Positions 15,893-27,454 are shown, counted from the stretch's first letter. The stretch: 64,000 nt of DNA from Pelagicoccus albus (GCF_014230145.1 NZ_JACHVC010000012.1:315001-379000), one strand, 5' to 3'. The notes: generated by a model from the sequence alone, not told the origin. Made by a program: numbers and translations.

Positions 15893-18331
15893 TTAGCGAA
15901 ACTCCATTGAAAAATGAGCTTTCCACTCGCACTGGATAGAGAGTTTTCCGATCTCAAGATGCTTGCCTGATTCGTCGAATTCCGGCTTCAGTCCAGAATA
16001 CTCCAGATCAACCATGTATTCATAATCCTCTAACATGGGATGAAAAACGAGCACCATTTGATCACCCTCCAATTTCTCTTGAAAGCGTTTCAGGCTGATC
16101 TCCCATGGCCTTCCAAGATAAAAATGGTCCGCAAGCAGCTCTCCATCAATGAAGGCCAACCCACGATCTCCCACGTAAGGAACCGACAGAATAACATCGT
16201 TCACATCGCGAAGATCGCCCTTCAAGGACAAGGCCAACTTCCGCTCCGAGATCGCTTCCACCTGAAGCTCCGGGCTATCACCTGTCAGTTCAAATTCGTA
16301 ACTCTTGAAGGAGCGGTGGATCGGAGCAATCTCTCGGGCAAGCGCGGTTTCGGAGTTCAGCACAAAACCAGAATCGGCCGATAGGACGTGCACTATCGCC
16401 CGCTTTTCGCCTCGCTGCAAAAGCTCCATTTGCCCCTTGGACGGAAGCAAAGTCGCCTCGGAAAAATACAAGACATCCCCTTCTCCCTGCCACGCTTGGC
16501 AGGACATGCTCTGCGGAATGATCACAAACCGCACGCTTTCGATCGAGAAGGAGCTGATGGATTCATCAGGCAAAGCGATTTTCGTAACTCCGTCTACAGT
16601 ATCAACAGCGAGATCGTCGTCAGATTCCACTTTTTGGATACCTTCGAAAACTATCTCAGCCGGTAGAGAATTCCGACTGGAAAAAACAAATAGCGATTTT
16701 CCATCTTCAACCGCGAGCTCGCTGAGAGGCTGCACGGTGGCTGACTTGATACGAATATCTCCGCAATCGAAATTCAAAGGCAAGATGGCATAACACTCCG
16801 AGGGCACGTCAAAGCTCCCAGCCTCGGGAATCCTTAGATTCGAATCCTCGAAGGCTACAGTAATCGAGACATCCTCGATTGTCTGCGTATCCAGATGATC
16901 CTGAAAGTTGTGCAAAAACACAAAACCGGATTCCCCATGCGTGCGAGTAGCGTAGCGTAGCGTATCCGTATTGTCCGGACGAATATCCGCATTCGTCTCC
17001 GGTAAGGTGGTTTTCATTGGAGCGAGACGAGATCCAAAGGATTCCAAGAAAAGGTGGATCTCGTTAAGGCTGCGGTGATGCGAACGAATCTGTCCATACT
17101 CGCCGATCGGAGCTTGGAAGTCGTAGTTGATTTTTGGAACGCCATTGCTTTCCTCACTCATGAAGAGTCCATCAACCACCGGCGTGGATCCACCGTGATA
17201 CATGTAGTAGCCAATCCCGTTCGACCCACTGCCAAGGATCCTTACGATCATGGGGGCCACGCTATCGGGATCGACCATTGGCCGACGCTTCCAAGTAGCA
17301 ACGATACCAGGGCCGAGTTCCGCTGGGATGGACGGATAGCGAGTCGCCTCGAAACTGACGGGTGAATAGTCCGGCTCGGCATGTATATCCTTGTAGAGAT
17401 AAAATGGTGACGGCTTCGGTTTGGACCAAAACGGATAAGCGTATCCAGCGGTTACCGGCAGACTACCCTTTTGCACGATAGCGGCATTGCCCCAACCGGT
17501 CGCCGTATAAAGCGGAACCTCCATGCCGTGCTTTTTAGCGATCAGCTTAAGGGTCGACATGTGGTCCATGCCATATTCCGCATTTTCATTGACCACTCCA
17601 CTTACACTCACCCCCGCATGGGTCACATCCACATCGCGATCCGCCACCGTGTATTCGCGAGCTGCTCCCGCGTAAGTGATCTCCCAAGGAGCCGCGGAAT
17701 GCTGAAACTCGTTTTCCAACTGAACTCCTATGATCGGACCGCCATCTTTGAACAAAAGCCCTTCCAGCTGCTGCGCAATTTCACCATAAAGCCGATCAAC
17801 CAGCTCAAGGTAGCCCTCGTCATTAGAGCGAATTTCGAAGGGTTGCCCGTAAAGCCAATCCGGCAATCCGCCGTTGCGCATCTCTCCATGACAAAAGGGC
17901 CCGAGGCGAACCACCACTTTCATGTCGTTGGCCGCACAAGTTTCCACAAAGCGGCGTAGGTCCAGGTTTCCCGACCAGTCGAAAGTCCCTTGCTGGGCTT
18001 CATGGAGATTCCAAAACACGTAGCTAGACACCACGGTGATGCCGCCCGCCTTCATCTTGCGAATCGACTCGTCCCATTTCTCTTGCGGATAGCGGGCGAA
18101 GTGCAGTTCGCCAAAGACAGGCACGATCGGCTCACTATTCCACTCCAGATAGTAGCTATTCACGTCCAAGCGATCGCCGGACGGGGTTTCGCCGCCTAGA
18201 TCTAGGTGGCCACGCTCAATCTGCTTTTCGGTCGGATCAATCCGGATTTCATAGTCCATGGCCTGAAGGGAAGTCGATAGGGTTAGAAAAGCCGCGCTTG
18301 CGGTCAGGCAAATTACTTTAATCGAGGTCAT
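15893..18331 (-). CDS. Glycoside hydrolase family 35 beta-galactosidase, exported
   Basis: An 812-residue GH35 enzyme that removes terminal beta-galactose. A signal peptide is present (MTSIKVICLTASAAFLTLS, cleavage likely after LQA). The TIM barrel starts near residue 60 with FGELHFARYPQEKWDESI and continues through SYVFWNLHE. The family signature GGPIIGVQLENEF lies at about 197-209, with acid/base Glu208. C-terminal beta domains fill residues 400-812. It is longer than typical bacterial GH35 (about 600) and about the size of plant-like forms. The ATG at 18331 starts the signal peptide; the frame extends upstream to 18430, over the inverted repeat. It is probably periplasmic or secreted and feeds galactosides to the GH2 operon nearby. 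Confidence 0.93.
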   Translation of the reverse strand: MTSIKVICLTASAAFLTLSTSLQAMDYEIRIDPTEKQIERGHLDLGGETPSGDRLDVNSYYLEWNSEPIVPVFGELHFARYPQEKWDESIRKMKAGGITVVSSYVFWNLHEAQQGTFDWSGNLDLRRFVETCAANDMKVVVRLGPFCHGEMRNGGLPDWLYGQPFEIRSNDEGYLELVDRLYGEIAQQLEGLLFKDGGPIIGVQLENEFQHSAAPWEITYAGAAREYTVADRDVDVTHAGVSVSGVVNENAEYGMDHMSTLKLIAKKHGMEVPLYTATGWGNAAIVQKGSLPVTAGYAYPFWSKPKPSPFYLYKDIHAEPDYSPVSFEATRYPSIPAELGPGIVATWKRRPMVDPDSVAPMIVRILGSGSNGIGYYMYHGGSTPVVDGLFMSEESNGVPKINYDFQAPIGEYGQIRSHHRSLNEIHLFLESFGSRLAPMKTTLPETNADIRPDNTDTLRYATRTHGESGFVFLHNFQDHLDTQTIEDVSITVAFEDSNLRIPEAGSFDVPSECYAILPLNFDCGDIRIKSATVQPLSELAVEDGKSLFVFSSRNSLPAEIVFEGIQKVESDDDLAVDTVDGVTKIALPDESISSFSIESVRFVIIPQSMSCQAWQGEGDVLYFSEATLLPSKGQMELLQRGEKRAIVHVLSADSGFVLNSETALAREIAPIHRSFKSYEFELTGDSPELQVEAISERKLALSLKGDLRDVNDVILSVPYVGDRGLAFIDGELLADHFYLGRPWEISLKRFQEKLEGDQMVLVFHPMLEDYEYMVDLEYSGLKPEFDESGKHLEIGKLSIQCEWKAHFSMEFR

Positions 18332-18381
18332 ACGGTCTTTTGGGATGCGAAATAAGCCACCCAAAGTACCAATGGACAGTA

Positions 18382-18423
18382 AGATAATCCATGCACCTTC
18401 CGAGCAAGCTGCATGGATTATCT
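18382..18423. repeat. 14-bp perfect inverted repeat in a divergent promoter region
   Basis: AGATAATCCATGCA at 18382-18395 and TGCATGGATTATCT at 18410-18423 match perfectly around a 14-base spacer. The repeat sits about 50 bases upstream of the GH35 ATG and about 115 bases upstream of the antiporter ATG. Two half-sites 28 bases apart centre to centre would fit a dimeric regulator on one DNA face. A hairpin in a leader RNA is the alternative. Confidence 0.6.
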
Positions 18424-18539
18424 GATGCATGCGGCCGACTTGCGAAGCCGGCAGTCTGGCACGAGCTTTGCAATTGGGCGAACAGTGTGCCTACAACAGG
18501 CGCACTGCCACAGCTTCCCACCTGACTTCCTCTACAACT

Positions 18540-20693
18540 ATGGATTCCGACATTGCATTTCGCACGATAGCTCTTGCTCTTGGCATGGGCTTAATGCTCA
18601 CCGTCATAGCCCACAAGTTCGACTTTCCCACGATTGTGCTGCTTTTTGGAGGCGGCCTACTGCTAGGCCCCATTGGCCTCGGCTGGATTCAGCCAGACAG
18701 TCTTGGCCACATTATGCCGGTCATCGTATCCCTCTCCATCGGCATCATTCTTTTCGAGGGAGGCCTCACACTTAAACCCAAGGACTATCTGGCGTCCCCC
18801 ACCATCATCAAATTGCTCCTAACGGTGGGAGTAGGCATCACCTGGCTTTGCGCCGCGGCAGCGGTTTATTTTGTCTTCGACGCTTCGTGGCAAATCTCGC
18901 TGCTCTCAGGAAGCCTCGTGGTCGTTACTGGCCCAACTGTGATTGTGCCCATGCTACACCGTTTGCGGCTTAAGCCGAAACTCGGCTCCATCCTGCACTG
19001 GGAGGGCGTGCTCGTCGATGCCGTGGGGGTTTTTCTCGCCGTTTTCTGTTACGAGCTCGTCGTGCTGGACGGTGGCGGCTCCGCGGTAGGCGGATTGCTT
19101 CTTCGTCTTTCCGTGGGCTTAGTACTCGGCGCGGTCGGCGGCTTCGCTATCCAGCAATGTTTGGAGCGAAGCTGGATCCCCGACTCGCTTACGAACCCTT
19201 TCGCCCTCGCCGCAGCGGTACTAGTCTTTGGGTGCGCAGAGTTCATTTCCCATGAAGCGGGACTGCTCGCGGTAACTATCGCCGGCGTTGTGGTGGGACG
19301 GCGACGCTCTTCCGAAGTTCGACAGATCCAAGCCTTTAAGGCCGAGCTTACCGATATCCTGATCGCCACCCTTTTCCTACTCTTGGTAAGCCGACTCGAT
19401 CCTACTGCCTTCCTACAGAACCCATGGCTTTTCGCTATCGCAGTTCTTCTCGTAATGCTTTTTGGACGGCCGCTTAACATCCTTGTCTGCTCCATCGGAA
19501 GCGGCTTGCAGTTGAAAGATAAGCTCTTTTTGGCCTGGGTCGCGCCAAGAGGAATTGTCGCCGCCTCCATGGCTTCTCTTTTTGCACTTCAACTCGGAAG
19601 CTCGCCTGAACACGCAGACGAAGCAAACCTAGTGGAAACCTTTGTCTACACCACCATATGCGGCACCGTAGTTGTCCAAGGCTTAAGCGCTGGTTGGTGG
19701 GCCAGAAAACTCGGCGTGTCGCGCGGAAAAGCGGAAGGCTGGCTCATCGTAGGAGCCCATTCTTTTGGGCGAGCCCTCGCTCGAGTGCTGGTCAACAATG
19801 GAGGCTCTGCCCTACTCATCGACAGCAACCAGCGAAATATCGACAACGCCAAACGTGACGGACTAGACGCAGTACTCGATGACGCCCGTGATGCGGAAAA
19901 TCTTCGCGACGAGGAACGCTTCCAAAACGTCGGCCAACTCATCGCCCTAACCGATAACGTGGACCTCAACACTCTGGTAGCTCATCGCTGGCAAAGCTAC
20001 CTTGGCCGCAACAACATCTATGCCTGGTCGCCTCGTACTGAAACCGACTCCTCAGAGCCTTTGGAAACCGTATTCAACGACCTGCCAGAGCCGAGCATCG
20101 TTTCCGCCGAATTGGAAAACGGCAGCTCCCAACTGGAGCTATCAGAATCACCAGTTAAAGAACATGAAGTCGTGCTGATGCGCGTGGACTCAAACGGGTT
20201 CAAGCCGCTTTCTCGCAACGAAGTACCAGATTCAGGCAAGCTTCTGCGCTTGGCCCGCCAGCGAAGCAGTTTGGGTCGAGCCGTGGAGCGAGGCGGGATA
20301 TACCGGATGGGACCTATGCGCAGCTTGGACCATGTGTATCGAAAGCTTTGCGACGAAGCCTTGCTGGTAGAACCCCGACTGGATCGGGAAAAAGTTTTGG
20401 AAGAGCTTGCGGAACACGCCCGACGACGCTCACCAATCTTCGGCGAAGATGTATCCGCCCTGCACTTATATAGCCCTGTTCTCGAGCGAACCCTGTGCCT
20501 TCTTGCTTGGCTTGAAGAACCTGTTAGCTCGCGCAGCGGTAACTCTGAAGTGGAATTTGTCTTCCTTTTCCTCAGCCCGACCGACGATCCGGAAGAACCA
20601 TTGCCCTTACTCAGCCAGTTCGTCCACCTCTGCCAAGACCACGACGAACTCCACGCATGGGCCTCTAAACAGGAAACAAGAAAGCCGATCTGA
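18540..20693 (+). CDS. CPA-family Na+/H+ (cation:proton) antiporter with TrkA-N-like domain
   Basis: A 717-residue protein. The N-terminal half has 12-13 membrane helices in CPA1 style, with GIILFEGGLTLKP near residue 75, a GPTVIVPMLHRLRLKPKLGS loop, then VAPRGIVAASMASLFAL near 340. The cytoplasmic part from about 395 begins with a nucleotide-binding fold, GWLIVGAHSFGRALARVLV, followed by ALLIDSNQRNIDNAK and a LIALTDNVDLN segment, as in TrkA-N regulatory domains. The function is exchange of Na+ or K+ for H+ across the inner membrane, in pH and salt homeostasis, probably gated by NAD(H). The ATG at 18540 places the first helix correctly; the upstream extension is low-complexity. Confidence 0.9.
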   Translation: MDSDIAFRTIALALGMGLMLTVIAHKFDFPTIVLLFGGGLLLGPIGLGWIQPDSLGHIMPVIVSLSIGIILFEGGLTLKPKDYLASPTIIKLLLTVGVGITWLCAAAAVYFVFDASWQISLLSGSLVVVTGPTVIVPMLHRLRLKPKLGSILHWEGVLVDAVGVFLAVFCYELVVLDGGGSAVGGLLLRLSVGLVLGAVGGFAIQQCLERSWIPDSLTNPFALAAAVLVFGCAEFISHEAGLLAVTIAGVVVGRRRSSEVRQIQAFKAELTDILIATLFLLLVSRLDPTAFLQNPWLFAIAVLLVMLFGRPLNILVCSIGSGLQLKDKLFLAWVAPRGIVAASMASLFALQLGSSPEHADEANLVETFVYTTICGTVVVQGLSAGWWARKLGVSRGKAEGWLIVGAHSFGRALARVLVNNGGSALLIDSNQRNIDNAKRDGLDAVLDDARDAENLRDEERFQNVGQLIALTDNVDLNTLVAHRWQSYLGRNNIYAWSPRTETDSSEPLETVFNDLPEPSIVSAELENGSSQLELSESPVKEHEVVLMRVDSNGFKPLSRNEVPDSGKLLRLARQRSSLGRAVERGGIYRMGPMRSLDHVYRKLCDEALLVEPRLDREKVLEELAEHARRRSPIFGEDVSALHLYSPVLERTLCLLAWLEEPVSSRSGNSEVEFVFLFLSPTDDPEEPLPLLSQFVHLCQDHDELHAWASKQETRKPI

Positions 20694-20701
20694 GCCAGCC
20701 C

Positions 20702-21184
20702 ATGATCCCGACTTCCACGCGGCTGTCCTATGCTAACGGATACATAGAACTCGGCATGCTAAAAGAAGCAAACGAGGAGCTTGCCGCAATCGTAGGCTCC
20801 GACCGTTTGCTCGACGACGTCTTATCTCTACGGACCAAACTTTACCTGGAGATGGAAAACTGGGAGCTACTTGCCGCCACCGCCAAGCAACTTGCCCAGC
20901 AAGCCCCGCAACTTGTTCACGCTTGGATCCACTGGGCCTATGCGCTCCGGGAAATGAACCTAAACGCTCAAGCCAAAAGCATAGCGCTTGATGGCCTGAA
21001 ACAACATCCAAGGAACGCCATCCTCTGGTTTAACCTAGCCTGCTACTGCTCGCTACTCGGCGAGCTACAGGATTCGTCTGACCACTTGGATACGGCCATA
21101 AAACTGGACAAAACATTCGAAAAGGAAGCGGTCGACGACCCTGACCTAACCGCCCTGTGGGACTGGCTGAAAAGTGACACCTAA
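20702..21184 (+). CDS. TPR-repeat protein
   Basis: A 160-residue, all-helical protein with three or four degenerate tetratricopeptide repeats: SYANGYIELGMLKEANEEL (about 9-27), LVHAWIHWAYALREMNLNAQ and AILWFNLACYCSLLGELQDS. No signal peptide or other domain is present. It starts nine bases after the antiporter stop, so it probably shares that transcript. TPR proteins are protein-protein adaptors; the partner is not evident. Confidence 0.82.
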   Translation: MIPTSTRLSYANGYIELGMLKEANEELAAIVGSDRLLDDVLSLRTKLYLEMENWELLAATAKQLAQQAPQLVHAWIHWAYALREMNLNAQAKSIALDGLKQHPRNAILWFNLACYCSLLGELQDSSDHLDTAIKLDKTFEKEAVDDPDLTALWDWLKSDT

Positions 21185-21206
21185 TCCAAGAAGACTCCAG
21201 TCTTCA

Positions 21207-21243
21207 CAAAAAAACGCCGTACCGAACGAGTCGATACGACGTT
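21207..21243 (-). terminator. Rho-independent terminator of the gltB-gltD operon
   Basis: On the minus strand, AACGTCGTA and TACGGCGTT form a 9-bp stem with one G-U pair, followed by seven Ts. It lies 26 bases after the gltD stop. On the plus strand, behind the TPR gene, the same stem has a mismatch and no U-tract. Confidence 0.8.
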
Positions 21244-21268
21244 GGAAAAACTAGGCTAAAGCTTGCAA

Positions 21269-22759
21269 CTAGAGGGGCAAGTTGGTCGCGCCCATCAAGT
21301 ACTGATCCACTGCGCGAGCGGCTCCGCGACCTTCATTGATGGCCCAAACGATCAAACTTTGACCACGGCGAGCGTCACCTGCGGCAAAGATACCGTCCAC
21401 ATTAGTAGCGTATTTGCCGTAAGCCGCCTTCGCGTTGCTGCGTTCGTCGGTTTCGACGCCGAGCTGCTCGATTACAGTCTGTTCTGGTCCGAGGAAGCCC
21501 ATGGCAAGAAGAGCGAGCTGAGCTGGCACTTCCTTTTCACTGCCTTCCACTTCGGCTGGGATGAAGCGTCCTTCTGGATTCTTCTTCCACTCAACCTCGA
21601 CAGTACGGAGAGCGCGCAAGTTGCCGTCGTCGTCACCGAGGAATTCCTTCGTCATGACGAGATACTGGCGTGGATCTTCACCTTGCTTGGCGATTGCTTC
21701 TTCTTGCCCGTAGTCAACTTTCAATACGCGAGCATACTGCGGCCACTCGTTGCCGGGGGCACGTTCTTCGCTCGGACGTGGCATGATTTCCAGCTGGATA
21801 ACGCTTTCGCAACCGTGGCGAAGCGATGTACCCACACAGTCAGTACCAGTATCGCCACCACCGATGACGACCACATTCTTACCCTTGGCAGAGATGTAGT
21901 TTCCGTCTTCGTGCTTGGAATCGAGCAGGCTCTTTGTGTTGGCTCCGAGGAACTCCATAGCGTAGTGCACACCCTTGAGCTCACGGCCAGGAACCGGAAG
22001 ATCACGCGGCTTAGTCGCGCCTGTACAGATGACTACGGAATCGTAGTCGTCCTTAAGGCGGGAAGCGGCAATGTCCTTGCCGATTTCCACACCGCAGCGG
22101 AATTCGACGCCTTCGTCTTCCAGAAGTTTGACCCGGCGAAGGACTACTTCCTTCTCCAGCTTCATGTTCGGAATACCGTACATCAACAATCCGCCTGGAC
22201 GATCCGCGCGCTCGTAAACGACAACTTCGTGGCCGGCTTGGTTAAGCTGGTCGGCGCAAGCGAGACCCGAGGGGCCAGAGCCAACGACTGCGACCTTCTT
22301 GCCGCTACGCTTTTCGGGGATGTTAGCTTCTACCCAACCTTCCGCGAAAGCGCGGTCGATGATGGAAACTTCGTGATGCTTGATGGTGACCGGCTTCTGA
22401 TTGATGCCCAATACGCACGAGCTTTCGCAAGGCGCTGGACAAACTCTACCGGTGAATTCCGGGAAGTTGTTGGTCTTCATCAAGCGTCCGAAGGCATCCT
22501 TCCAACGCCCCTTGTAGACAAGGTGATTCCACTCCGGGATCAAGTTATTGACCGGACAACCGGCGATGCCGGTGAAATGCGCCGAATCGCCGGCATGGCA
22601 AAACGGAACGCCACAATCCATACAACGAGAGGCTTGAGCCTTGATCTCGTCTTCTGGCATTTCCTCGTGCACTTCCTTCCAGTCGCTCAAGCGAGCGATT
22701 GGGTCGCGGTCGTGCGCGTTCTGGCGTTCTTGTTCTAGAAATCCTGTTGGTTTTCCCAT
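21269..22759 (-). CDS. gltD: Glutamate synthase (NADPH) small subunit
   Basis: A 496-residue GltD subunit, which passes electrons from NADPH through FAD and iron-sulfur clusters to the large subunit. The N-terminal Fe-S cysteines are Cys46, Cys49, Cys54 and Cys68 ([10 protein letters not shown] and GCPVNN), with a further group at 107, 111 and 115. The FAD-binding [19 protein letters not shown] motif lies at about 156-174 and the second nucleotide fold is [21 protein letters not shown]. The C-terminus has the GD motif of FAD binding ([19 protein letters not shown]). Length matches the E. coli form. It is 37 bases downstream of gltB on the same strand. Confidence 0.97.
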   Translation of the reverse strand: MGKPTGFLEQERQNAHDRDPIARLSDWKEVHEEMPEDEIKAQASRCMDCGVPFCHAGDSAHFTGIAGCPVNNLIPEWNHLVYKGRWKDAFGRLMKTNNFPEFTGRVCPAPCESSCVLGINQKPVTIKHHEVSIIDRAFAEGWVEANIPEKRSGKKVAVVGSGPSGLACADQLNQAGHEVVVYERADRPGGLLMYGIPNMKLEKEVVLRRVKLLEDEGVEFRCGVEIGKDIAASRLKDDYDSVVICTGATKPRDLPVPGRELKGVHYAMEFLGANTKSLLDSKHEDGNYISAKGKNVVVIGGGDTGTDCVGTSLRHGCESVIQLEIMPRPSEERAPGNEWPQYARVLKVDYGQEEAIAKQGEDPRQYLVMTKEFLGDDDGNLRALRTVEVEWKKNPEGRFIPAEVEGSEKEVPAQLALLAMGFLGPEQTVIEQLGVETDERSNAKAAYGKYATNVDGIFAAGDARRGQSLIVWAINEGRGAARAVDQYLMGATNLPL

Positions 22760-22796
22760 GATTTGAATTCTCTTTCGAGTGTCTCGCTTTCGGGGT

Positions 22797-25700
22797 TTAC
22801 GCCAATGAGGCGAGGTGCATATCGAAGGCTTCCACCGCGATATCGTATTCGTTGTCGAACTTCTTGGTGGCGCGAGCCTTATCCATGAGTTCGAGCATCT
22901 TCTCGTAGTCGGTTGGCATTACCAAAACGAACTTGCTGAGGGTCGCTTCCCAATCTTCTAGGATTTCAGCTGCCACATCGGAACCGGTCTGCTCCTTGTG
23001 CTCTTCAATCAAAGCCTTCAACTCAGCCACGTGCTCGGGCTTGTCGACACCTGCCAAACGAACCATCTCCATGTTGCACTTGGAGGCGAAGGTTCCATCT
23101 CGGTCCAGCACGTAAGCGATGCCGCCGGACATACCCGCCGCGAAGTTGCGACCCGTTTCGCCGAGGATTACCGCACGACCACCGGTCATGTATTCGCAAC
23201 CGTGATCACCCACGCCTTCGACAACAGCGGTAACACCAGAGTTTCTAACACAGAAACGCTCTCCTGCGATTCCTCGGATAAACGCCTTGCCGGCTGTTCC
23301 GCCGAAGAATGCGACGTTACCGATGATCACGTTCTCGCGAGCATTGAAAGGAGCAGTCTTGTCTGGGTAAACAACCAAGGTTCCGCCCGAGAGTCCTTTG
23401 CCGAAGTAGTCATTGGAATCACCTTCTAGCTCGAAGCGTACGCCCTTAGCGGTGAAGACGCCGAAACTCTGCCCCGCAGAGCCCTTGAACTTTACGTTGA
23501 TGGTGTCCTCCGGAAGTCCATCCCCCTTATAGATCTTGGAGATCTCGTTGGATAGCATCGCTCCTACCGCACGGTCCGTATTCACGATACCATACTCGAG
23601 GCTGACCTTTTCGCAGTCCGCAAGAGCAGCGGCCGCGTCCTTGATGAGCTTGCGGTCGATGATCTTGTGAATGAGGTGCTGTTGCTCCACGGTTTGGTAC
23701 AAGCTATCGCTCTCGTAAGGCTCTTGCTTGAAGAGGACTGGCGAGAGATCGACGCCCTTGTACTTCCAGTGGTCGATATCGTCACGGAATTCCAAACACT
23801 GGCTCTGGCCCACCATCTCGTCGATAGTGCGGAATCCAAGCTCAGCCATGATCTCGCGAAGACCTTCGGCCATGAAAGTGAAGAAATTAACCACGTGCTC
23901 CACCTTGCCGCGGTAACGGCTGCGGAGCTCACGGTTTTGAGTAGCGACTCCCACTGGGCAAGTATTCAGGTGACACTTACGCATCATGATACAGCCTTCA
24001 ACGATGAGGGCCGCGGTGGCGCTTCCCCACTCTTCCGCTCCGAGAAGCGTAGCGATGGCCAAGTCGCGAGGCGTCTTCAACTGGCCATCTGTCTGCACGA
24101 CGATACGGCTGCGGAGACGGTTGCGAACGAGCGTCTGGTGCGTTTCGGAGAGACCAAGTTCCCAAGGAAGACCGGCGTGCTTGATGGAGCTCAATGGAGA
24201 TGCTCCGGTACCACCGTCGTATCCAGCGATCAATACCACGTCAGCGTATCCTTTACAAACACCAGCAGCGATGGTGCCAACACCCGCTTCAGAAACGAGC
24301 TTTACGTTGATACGCGCATCACGGTTCGCATTCTTCAAGTCGTAGATCAGCTGAGCCAAATCCTCGATCGAGTAGATATCATGGTGAGGTGGTGGAGAGA
24401 TGAGGCCCACACCTGGAGTTGAGCCACGAGTCTTACCAATCCAAGCGTCCACCTTGTGTCCGGGAAGCTGGCCACCTTCACCTGGCTTCGCGCCCTGAGC
24501 CATCTTGATCTGAAGCTCATCGGCGTTCGTCAGGTAGTAAGAGTTAACTCCGAAACGACCGGACGCGACCTGCTTGATTGCGGAACGCATCGAGTCACCA
24601 TTTTCTTCAGGAGTGAAGCGGATCGGATCCTCTCCCCCTTCTCCAGAGTTCGACTTACCGCCAAGACGGTTCATCGCGATCGCCAAAGTAGTATGAGCTT
24701 CCCAAGAGATGGAACCGAATGACATCGCTCCAGTTGCGAAGCGCTTGAAGATCTTTTCCGCTGGTTCGACTTCCTCGAGAGGGATGGCCTTACGGTCGGA
24801 CTTGAACTTCATCAGGCCGCGCAGCGTGAAGGCTTCGCGAGACTGGTCGTCCACGTTGCGAGCATACTCGCGGAAGACGTCCGCGTTGTTGGTCGCAGTC
24901 GCTTGCTGAAGTAGACGGATGGTGGTCGGGTTGAAGAGGTGACGCTCCCCGTCCTTACGCCATGCGTAGGAACCGCCGGACTCGAGTTCGTCTTCTTCGA
25001 AAATATCCTCATCGCGAGGGAAACCTGCGCGGTGCTTAGCAAGAGCTTCGCGAGCGATTTCGTCCAACCCGATACCTTCGATACGGCTGACGGTTCCAGT
25101 AAAGTACTTGTCGATGACCTTCTTGTTGACACCGAGAGCTTCGAAAATCTGAGCGCCTTGGTAGGACTGCAGAGTCGAAATACCCATCTTGGAGAAGATC
25201 TTCAGCAAGCCGCTGTTAACCGCCTTACAGTAGCGGTAGTACAAGGTCTCGTCGTCGAATGTGGAATCGATAACACCTTCGTCGCGCAGCTGGCCGAGCG
25301 TTTCGAGCGCTAGGTAAGGATTTACCGCCGCAGCTCCGTAACCAACCAAAGTCGCCACGTGGTGCGTTTCCCAGACGTCTCCAGCTTCCACGACGATTTC
25401 CGCATCGGCGCGGAGACCCTTGCGAATCAGGTAGTGGTGAACTGCCGCAGTCGCGAGGAGCGATGGCACGGGAGCGTGGTCGCTATCGATGCTGCGGTGC
25501 GAGAGAATGATGATCTGGTAGCCCTCGATAGCAGCATCGCGAGCATCGCGGCAAATGCGATCCAAGGCGAGCTCGAGAGCTCCTGACTTGCCGTTGGCAG
25601 GGAAGGTACAATCGATGGAGCGAGCCTGGAAGTGGTCGTGGTCGATGTGCTTGATCTTGAGCAGATCCTCACTGGAAAGCACTGGCTGACGGATTTCGAT

Positions 25701-27392
25701 CTTATGACAGTGACGCGGTGTCTCGGTCAGCAGATTGAGGGAACCACCAATGTAACTCTGCAAGGACATGACCATCTCTTCGCGGATCGGGTCGATCGGA
25801 GGATTTGTTACCTGCGCAAAGAGTTGCTTGAAGTAGTTGGACAGATGCTGCGGCTTGTCGGAGAGAACAGCCAGAGGATTGTCCGCGCCCATCGATCCAA
25901 GCGGTTCTTTGGCGGTGCCAACCATACCAGCTAGGATTAGATTGAGATCTTCCTCGGTGTAGCCAAAGGCCTTCTGGCGGGCTGCCATGGTGTACTTGCT
26001 ACGTTGGATAACGCTGCCATCCGCTTCAGGAAGGTCCTCGAGAGTGATCTTGTGCTTGGCTAGCCACTCACCGTAAGGCTGGCGGGATGCGATGTCCTGC
26101 TTCACTTCATCATCCGAAATGATTCGGCCCTCAGCGAGGTCAGCGATGAAGATCTTGCCTGGCTGGAGGCGGCCTTTCTTAACCACAGTAGCAGGGTCGA
26201 CTGTCACAGCTCCCGTTTCCGATCCCATGATGACCATATCGTCGTCTGTAACGAGATAACGAGAGGGACGCAGTCCATTGCGGTCCAGCGTGGCGCCGAT
26301 GACATTGCCATCTGTGAAAGATACCGAAGCAGGTCCATCCCAAGGCTCCATGATGCAGGAGTGGTACTCGTAGAAAGCGCGCTTAACCGGATCCATGTCG
26401 TCCTGCTTTTGCCAGGCTTCCGGAATGGCCATCATCATAACGTGGGCAAGTGGACGTCCGCTGAGAACCAAAAGCTCGATAACCATATCAAGGTTGGAAC
26501 TGTCGGACATCTTGCGGTCGCAGATAGGATGAAGCATCTTGAGCTCCTCCTTGCTGAAAACGTCAGACTCTAGCAGCTCTTCACGGGCGCGCATCCAGTT
26601 GATGTTGCCACGCACCGTGTTGATTTCCCCATTGTGCGATAGGAAACGGAAAGGCTGCGCCAAGCGCCACGCCGGGAAAGTGTTGGTCGAAAAGCGGGAG
26701 TGGAACATCGCAAGCGCCGAAACCACCTTGTCCTGCTGGAGATCGAGGTAGTACTTGCGAACCTGATCGGTGGTGAGCTGCCCCTTATAGGTGATGGTGC
26801 GAGACGACATCGAGATGATGTAGAAATCGGAACCGACGCCACTGACAGTTTCCAAAGCAAGGTGGATCGTGTAGTTGCGAGCCACATAAAGCTTACGCTC
26901 GAACTCGACCGTGGAGAGTTCTTCGGGCTTGGCCACGAAGACTTGCTCGATGTTTGGCTCCGTATCGAGAGCCGCCTGCCCGAGAGAAGAGTTGTCTACA
27001 GGAACTTCGCGATAGCAGATAACCGAAAGGCCCAAGGTCTCGAGATTGCGATCCAAGATCTCGCGGCACTCTTCGCGCTGGCTCTTGTCAGCTGGGAAAA
27101 AGACCATGCCAACACCGTACTCGCCCGCATGCGGCAGACGGATGTCGCGCTTGGCGCAATCCTCCATGAAAAAGGCATGCGGGATCTGAATGAGCAATCC
27201 TGCGCCATCACCACAACAAACATCGTAGCCAGTACCACCACGGTGCTCCATGTTGGTAAGCATGGTGAGGGCATTCTCAATTACTTCATGGCTCTTGCGC
27301 CCCTTCAGATTCGCCACAAAACCGATACCACAGCTATCGTGCTCCAGCTCCGGGCAGTGAAGCCCCATCTTCTCTTCTTGGTTATCGATCAT
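22797..27392 (-). CDS. gltB: Glutamate synthase large subunit
   Basis: A 1531-residue GltB, which transfers the amide of glutamine to 2-oxoglutarate. The N-terminal class II amidotransferase domain has the nucleophile Cys21 in [14 protein letters not shown], exposed after removal of a 20-residue propeptide. The central domain is followed by the FMN-binding TIM barrel (about 850-1220), with [10 protein letters not shown] and [18 protein letters not shown] motifs. The 3Fe-4S cysteines lie in [19 protein letters not shown]. The beta-helix C-terminal domain ([17 protein letters not shown]) completes the subunit. Residue count and domain order match the bacterial ferredoxin/NADPH-type alpha subunit. 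A terminator-like hairpin lies 63 bases upstream of the start. Confidence 0.98.
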   Translation of the reverse strand: MIDNQEEKMGLHCPELEHDSCGIGFVANLKGRKSHEVIENALTMLTNMEHRGGTGYDVCCGDGAGLLIQIPHAFFMEDCAKRDIRLPHAGEYGVGMVFFPADKSQREECREILDRNLETLGLSVICYREVPVDNSSLGQAALDTEPNIEQVFVAKPEELSTVEFERKLYVARNYTIHLALETVSGVGSDFYIISMSSRTITYKGQLTTDQVRKYYLDLQQDKVVSALAMFHSRFSTNTFPAWRLAQPFRFLSHNGEINTVRGNINWMRAREELLESDVFSKEELKMLHPICDRKMSDSSNLDMVIELLVLSGRPLAHVMMMAIPEAWQKQDDMDPVKRAFYEYHSCIMEPWDGPASVSFTDGNVIGATLDRNGLRPSRYLVTDDDMVIMGSETGAVTVDPATVVKKGRLQPGKIFIADLAEGRIISDDEVKQDIASRQPYGEWLAKHKITLEDLPEADGSVIQRSKYTMAARQKAFGYTEEDLNLILAGMVGTAKEPLGSMGADNPLAVLSDKPQHLSNYFKQLFAQVTNPPIDPIREEMVMSLQSYIGGSLNLLTETPRHCHKIEIRQPVLSSEDLLKIKHIDHDHFQARSIDCTFPANGKSGALELALDRICRDARDAAIEGYQIIILSHRSIDSDHAPVPSLLATAAVHHYLIRKGLRADAEIVVEAGDVWETHHVATLVGYGAAAVNPYLALETLGQLRDEGVIDSTFDDETLYYRYCKAVNSGLLKIFSKMGISTLQSYQGAQIFEALGVNKKVIDKYFTGTVSRIEGIGLDEIAREALAKHRAGFPRDEDIFEEDELESGGSYAWRKDGERHLFNPTTIRLLQQATATNNADVFREYARNVDDQSREAFTLRGLMKFKSDRKAIPLEEVEPAEKIFKRFATGAMSFGSISWEAHTTLAIAMNRLGGKSNSGEGGEDPIRFTPEENGDSMRSAIKQVASGRFGVNSYYLTNADELQIKMAQGAKPGEGGQLPGHKVDAWIGKTRGSTPGVGLISPPPHHDIYSIEDLAQLIYDLKNANRDARINVKLVSEAGVGTIAAGVCKGYADVVLIAGYDGGTGASPLSSIKHAGLPWELGLSETHQTLVRNRLRSRIVVQTDGQLKTPRDLAIATLLGAEEWGSATAALIVEGCIMMRKCHLNTCPVGVATQNRELRSRYRGKVEHVVNFFTFMAEGLREIMAELGFRTIDEMVGQSQCLEFRDDIDHWKYKGVDLSPVLFKQEPYESDSLYQTVEQQHLIHKIIDRKLIKDAAAALADCEKVSLEYGIVNTDRAVGAMLSNEISKIYKGDGLPEDTINVKFKGSAGQSFGVFTAKGVRFELEGDSNDYFGKGLSGGTLVVYPDKTAPFNARENVIIGNVAFFGGTAGKAFIRGIAGERFCVRNSGVTAVVEGVGDHGCEYMTGGRAVILGETGRNFAAGMSGGIAYVLDRDGTFASKCNMEMVRLAGVDKPEHVAELKALIEEHKEQTGSDVAAEILEDWEATLSKFVLVMPTDYEKMLELMDKARATKKFDNEYDIAVEAFDMHLASLA

Positions 27393-27454
27393 ATGCGTAA
27401 GTCGTTATAGTTTTGTAAAATCGTAAGTCACTGACGATACGGATGTTACACGAC

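Noticed and set aside
21263-22738. A 491-codon plus-strand frame opposite gltD
   Set aside because: It is the antisense of a clear gltD gene with all Fe-S and FAD motifs; the frame is open because of codon bias.
23667-27410. Several plus-strand frames (up to 251 codons) opposite gltB
   Set aside because: All lie inside the unambiguous gltB gene on the other strand.
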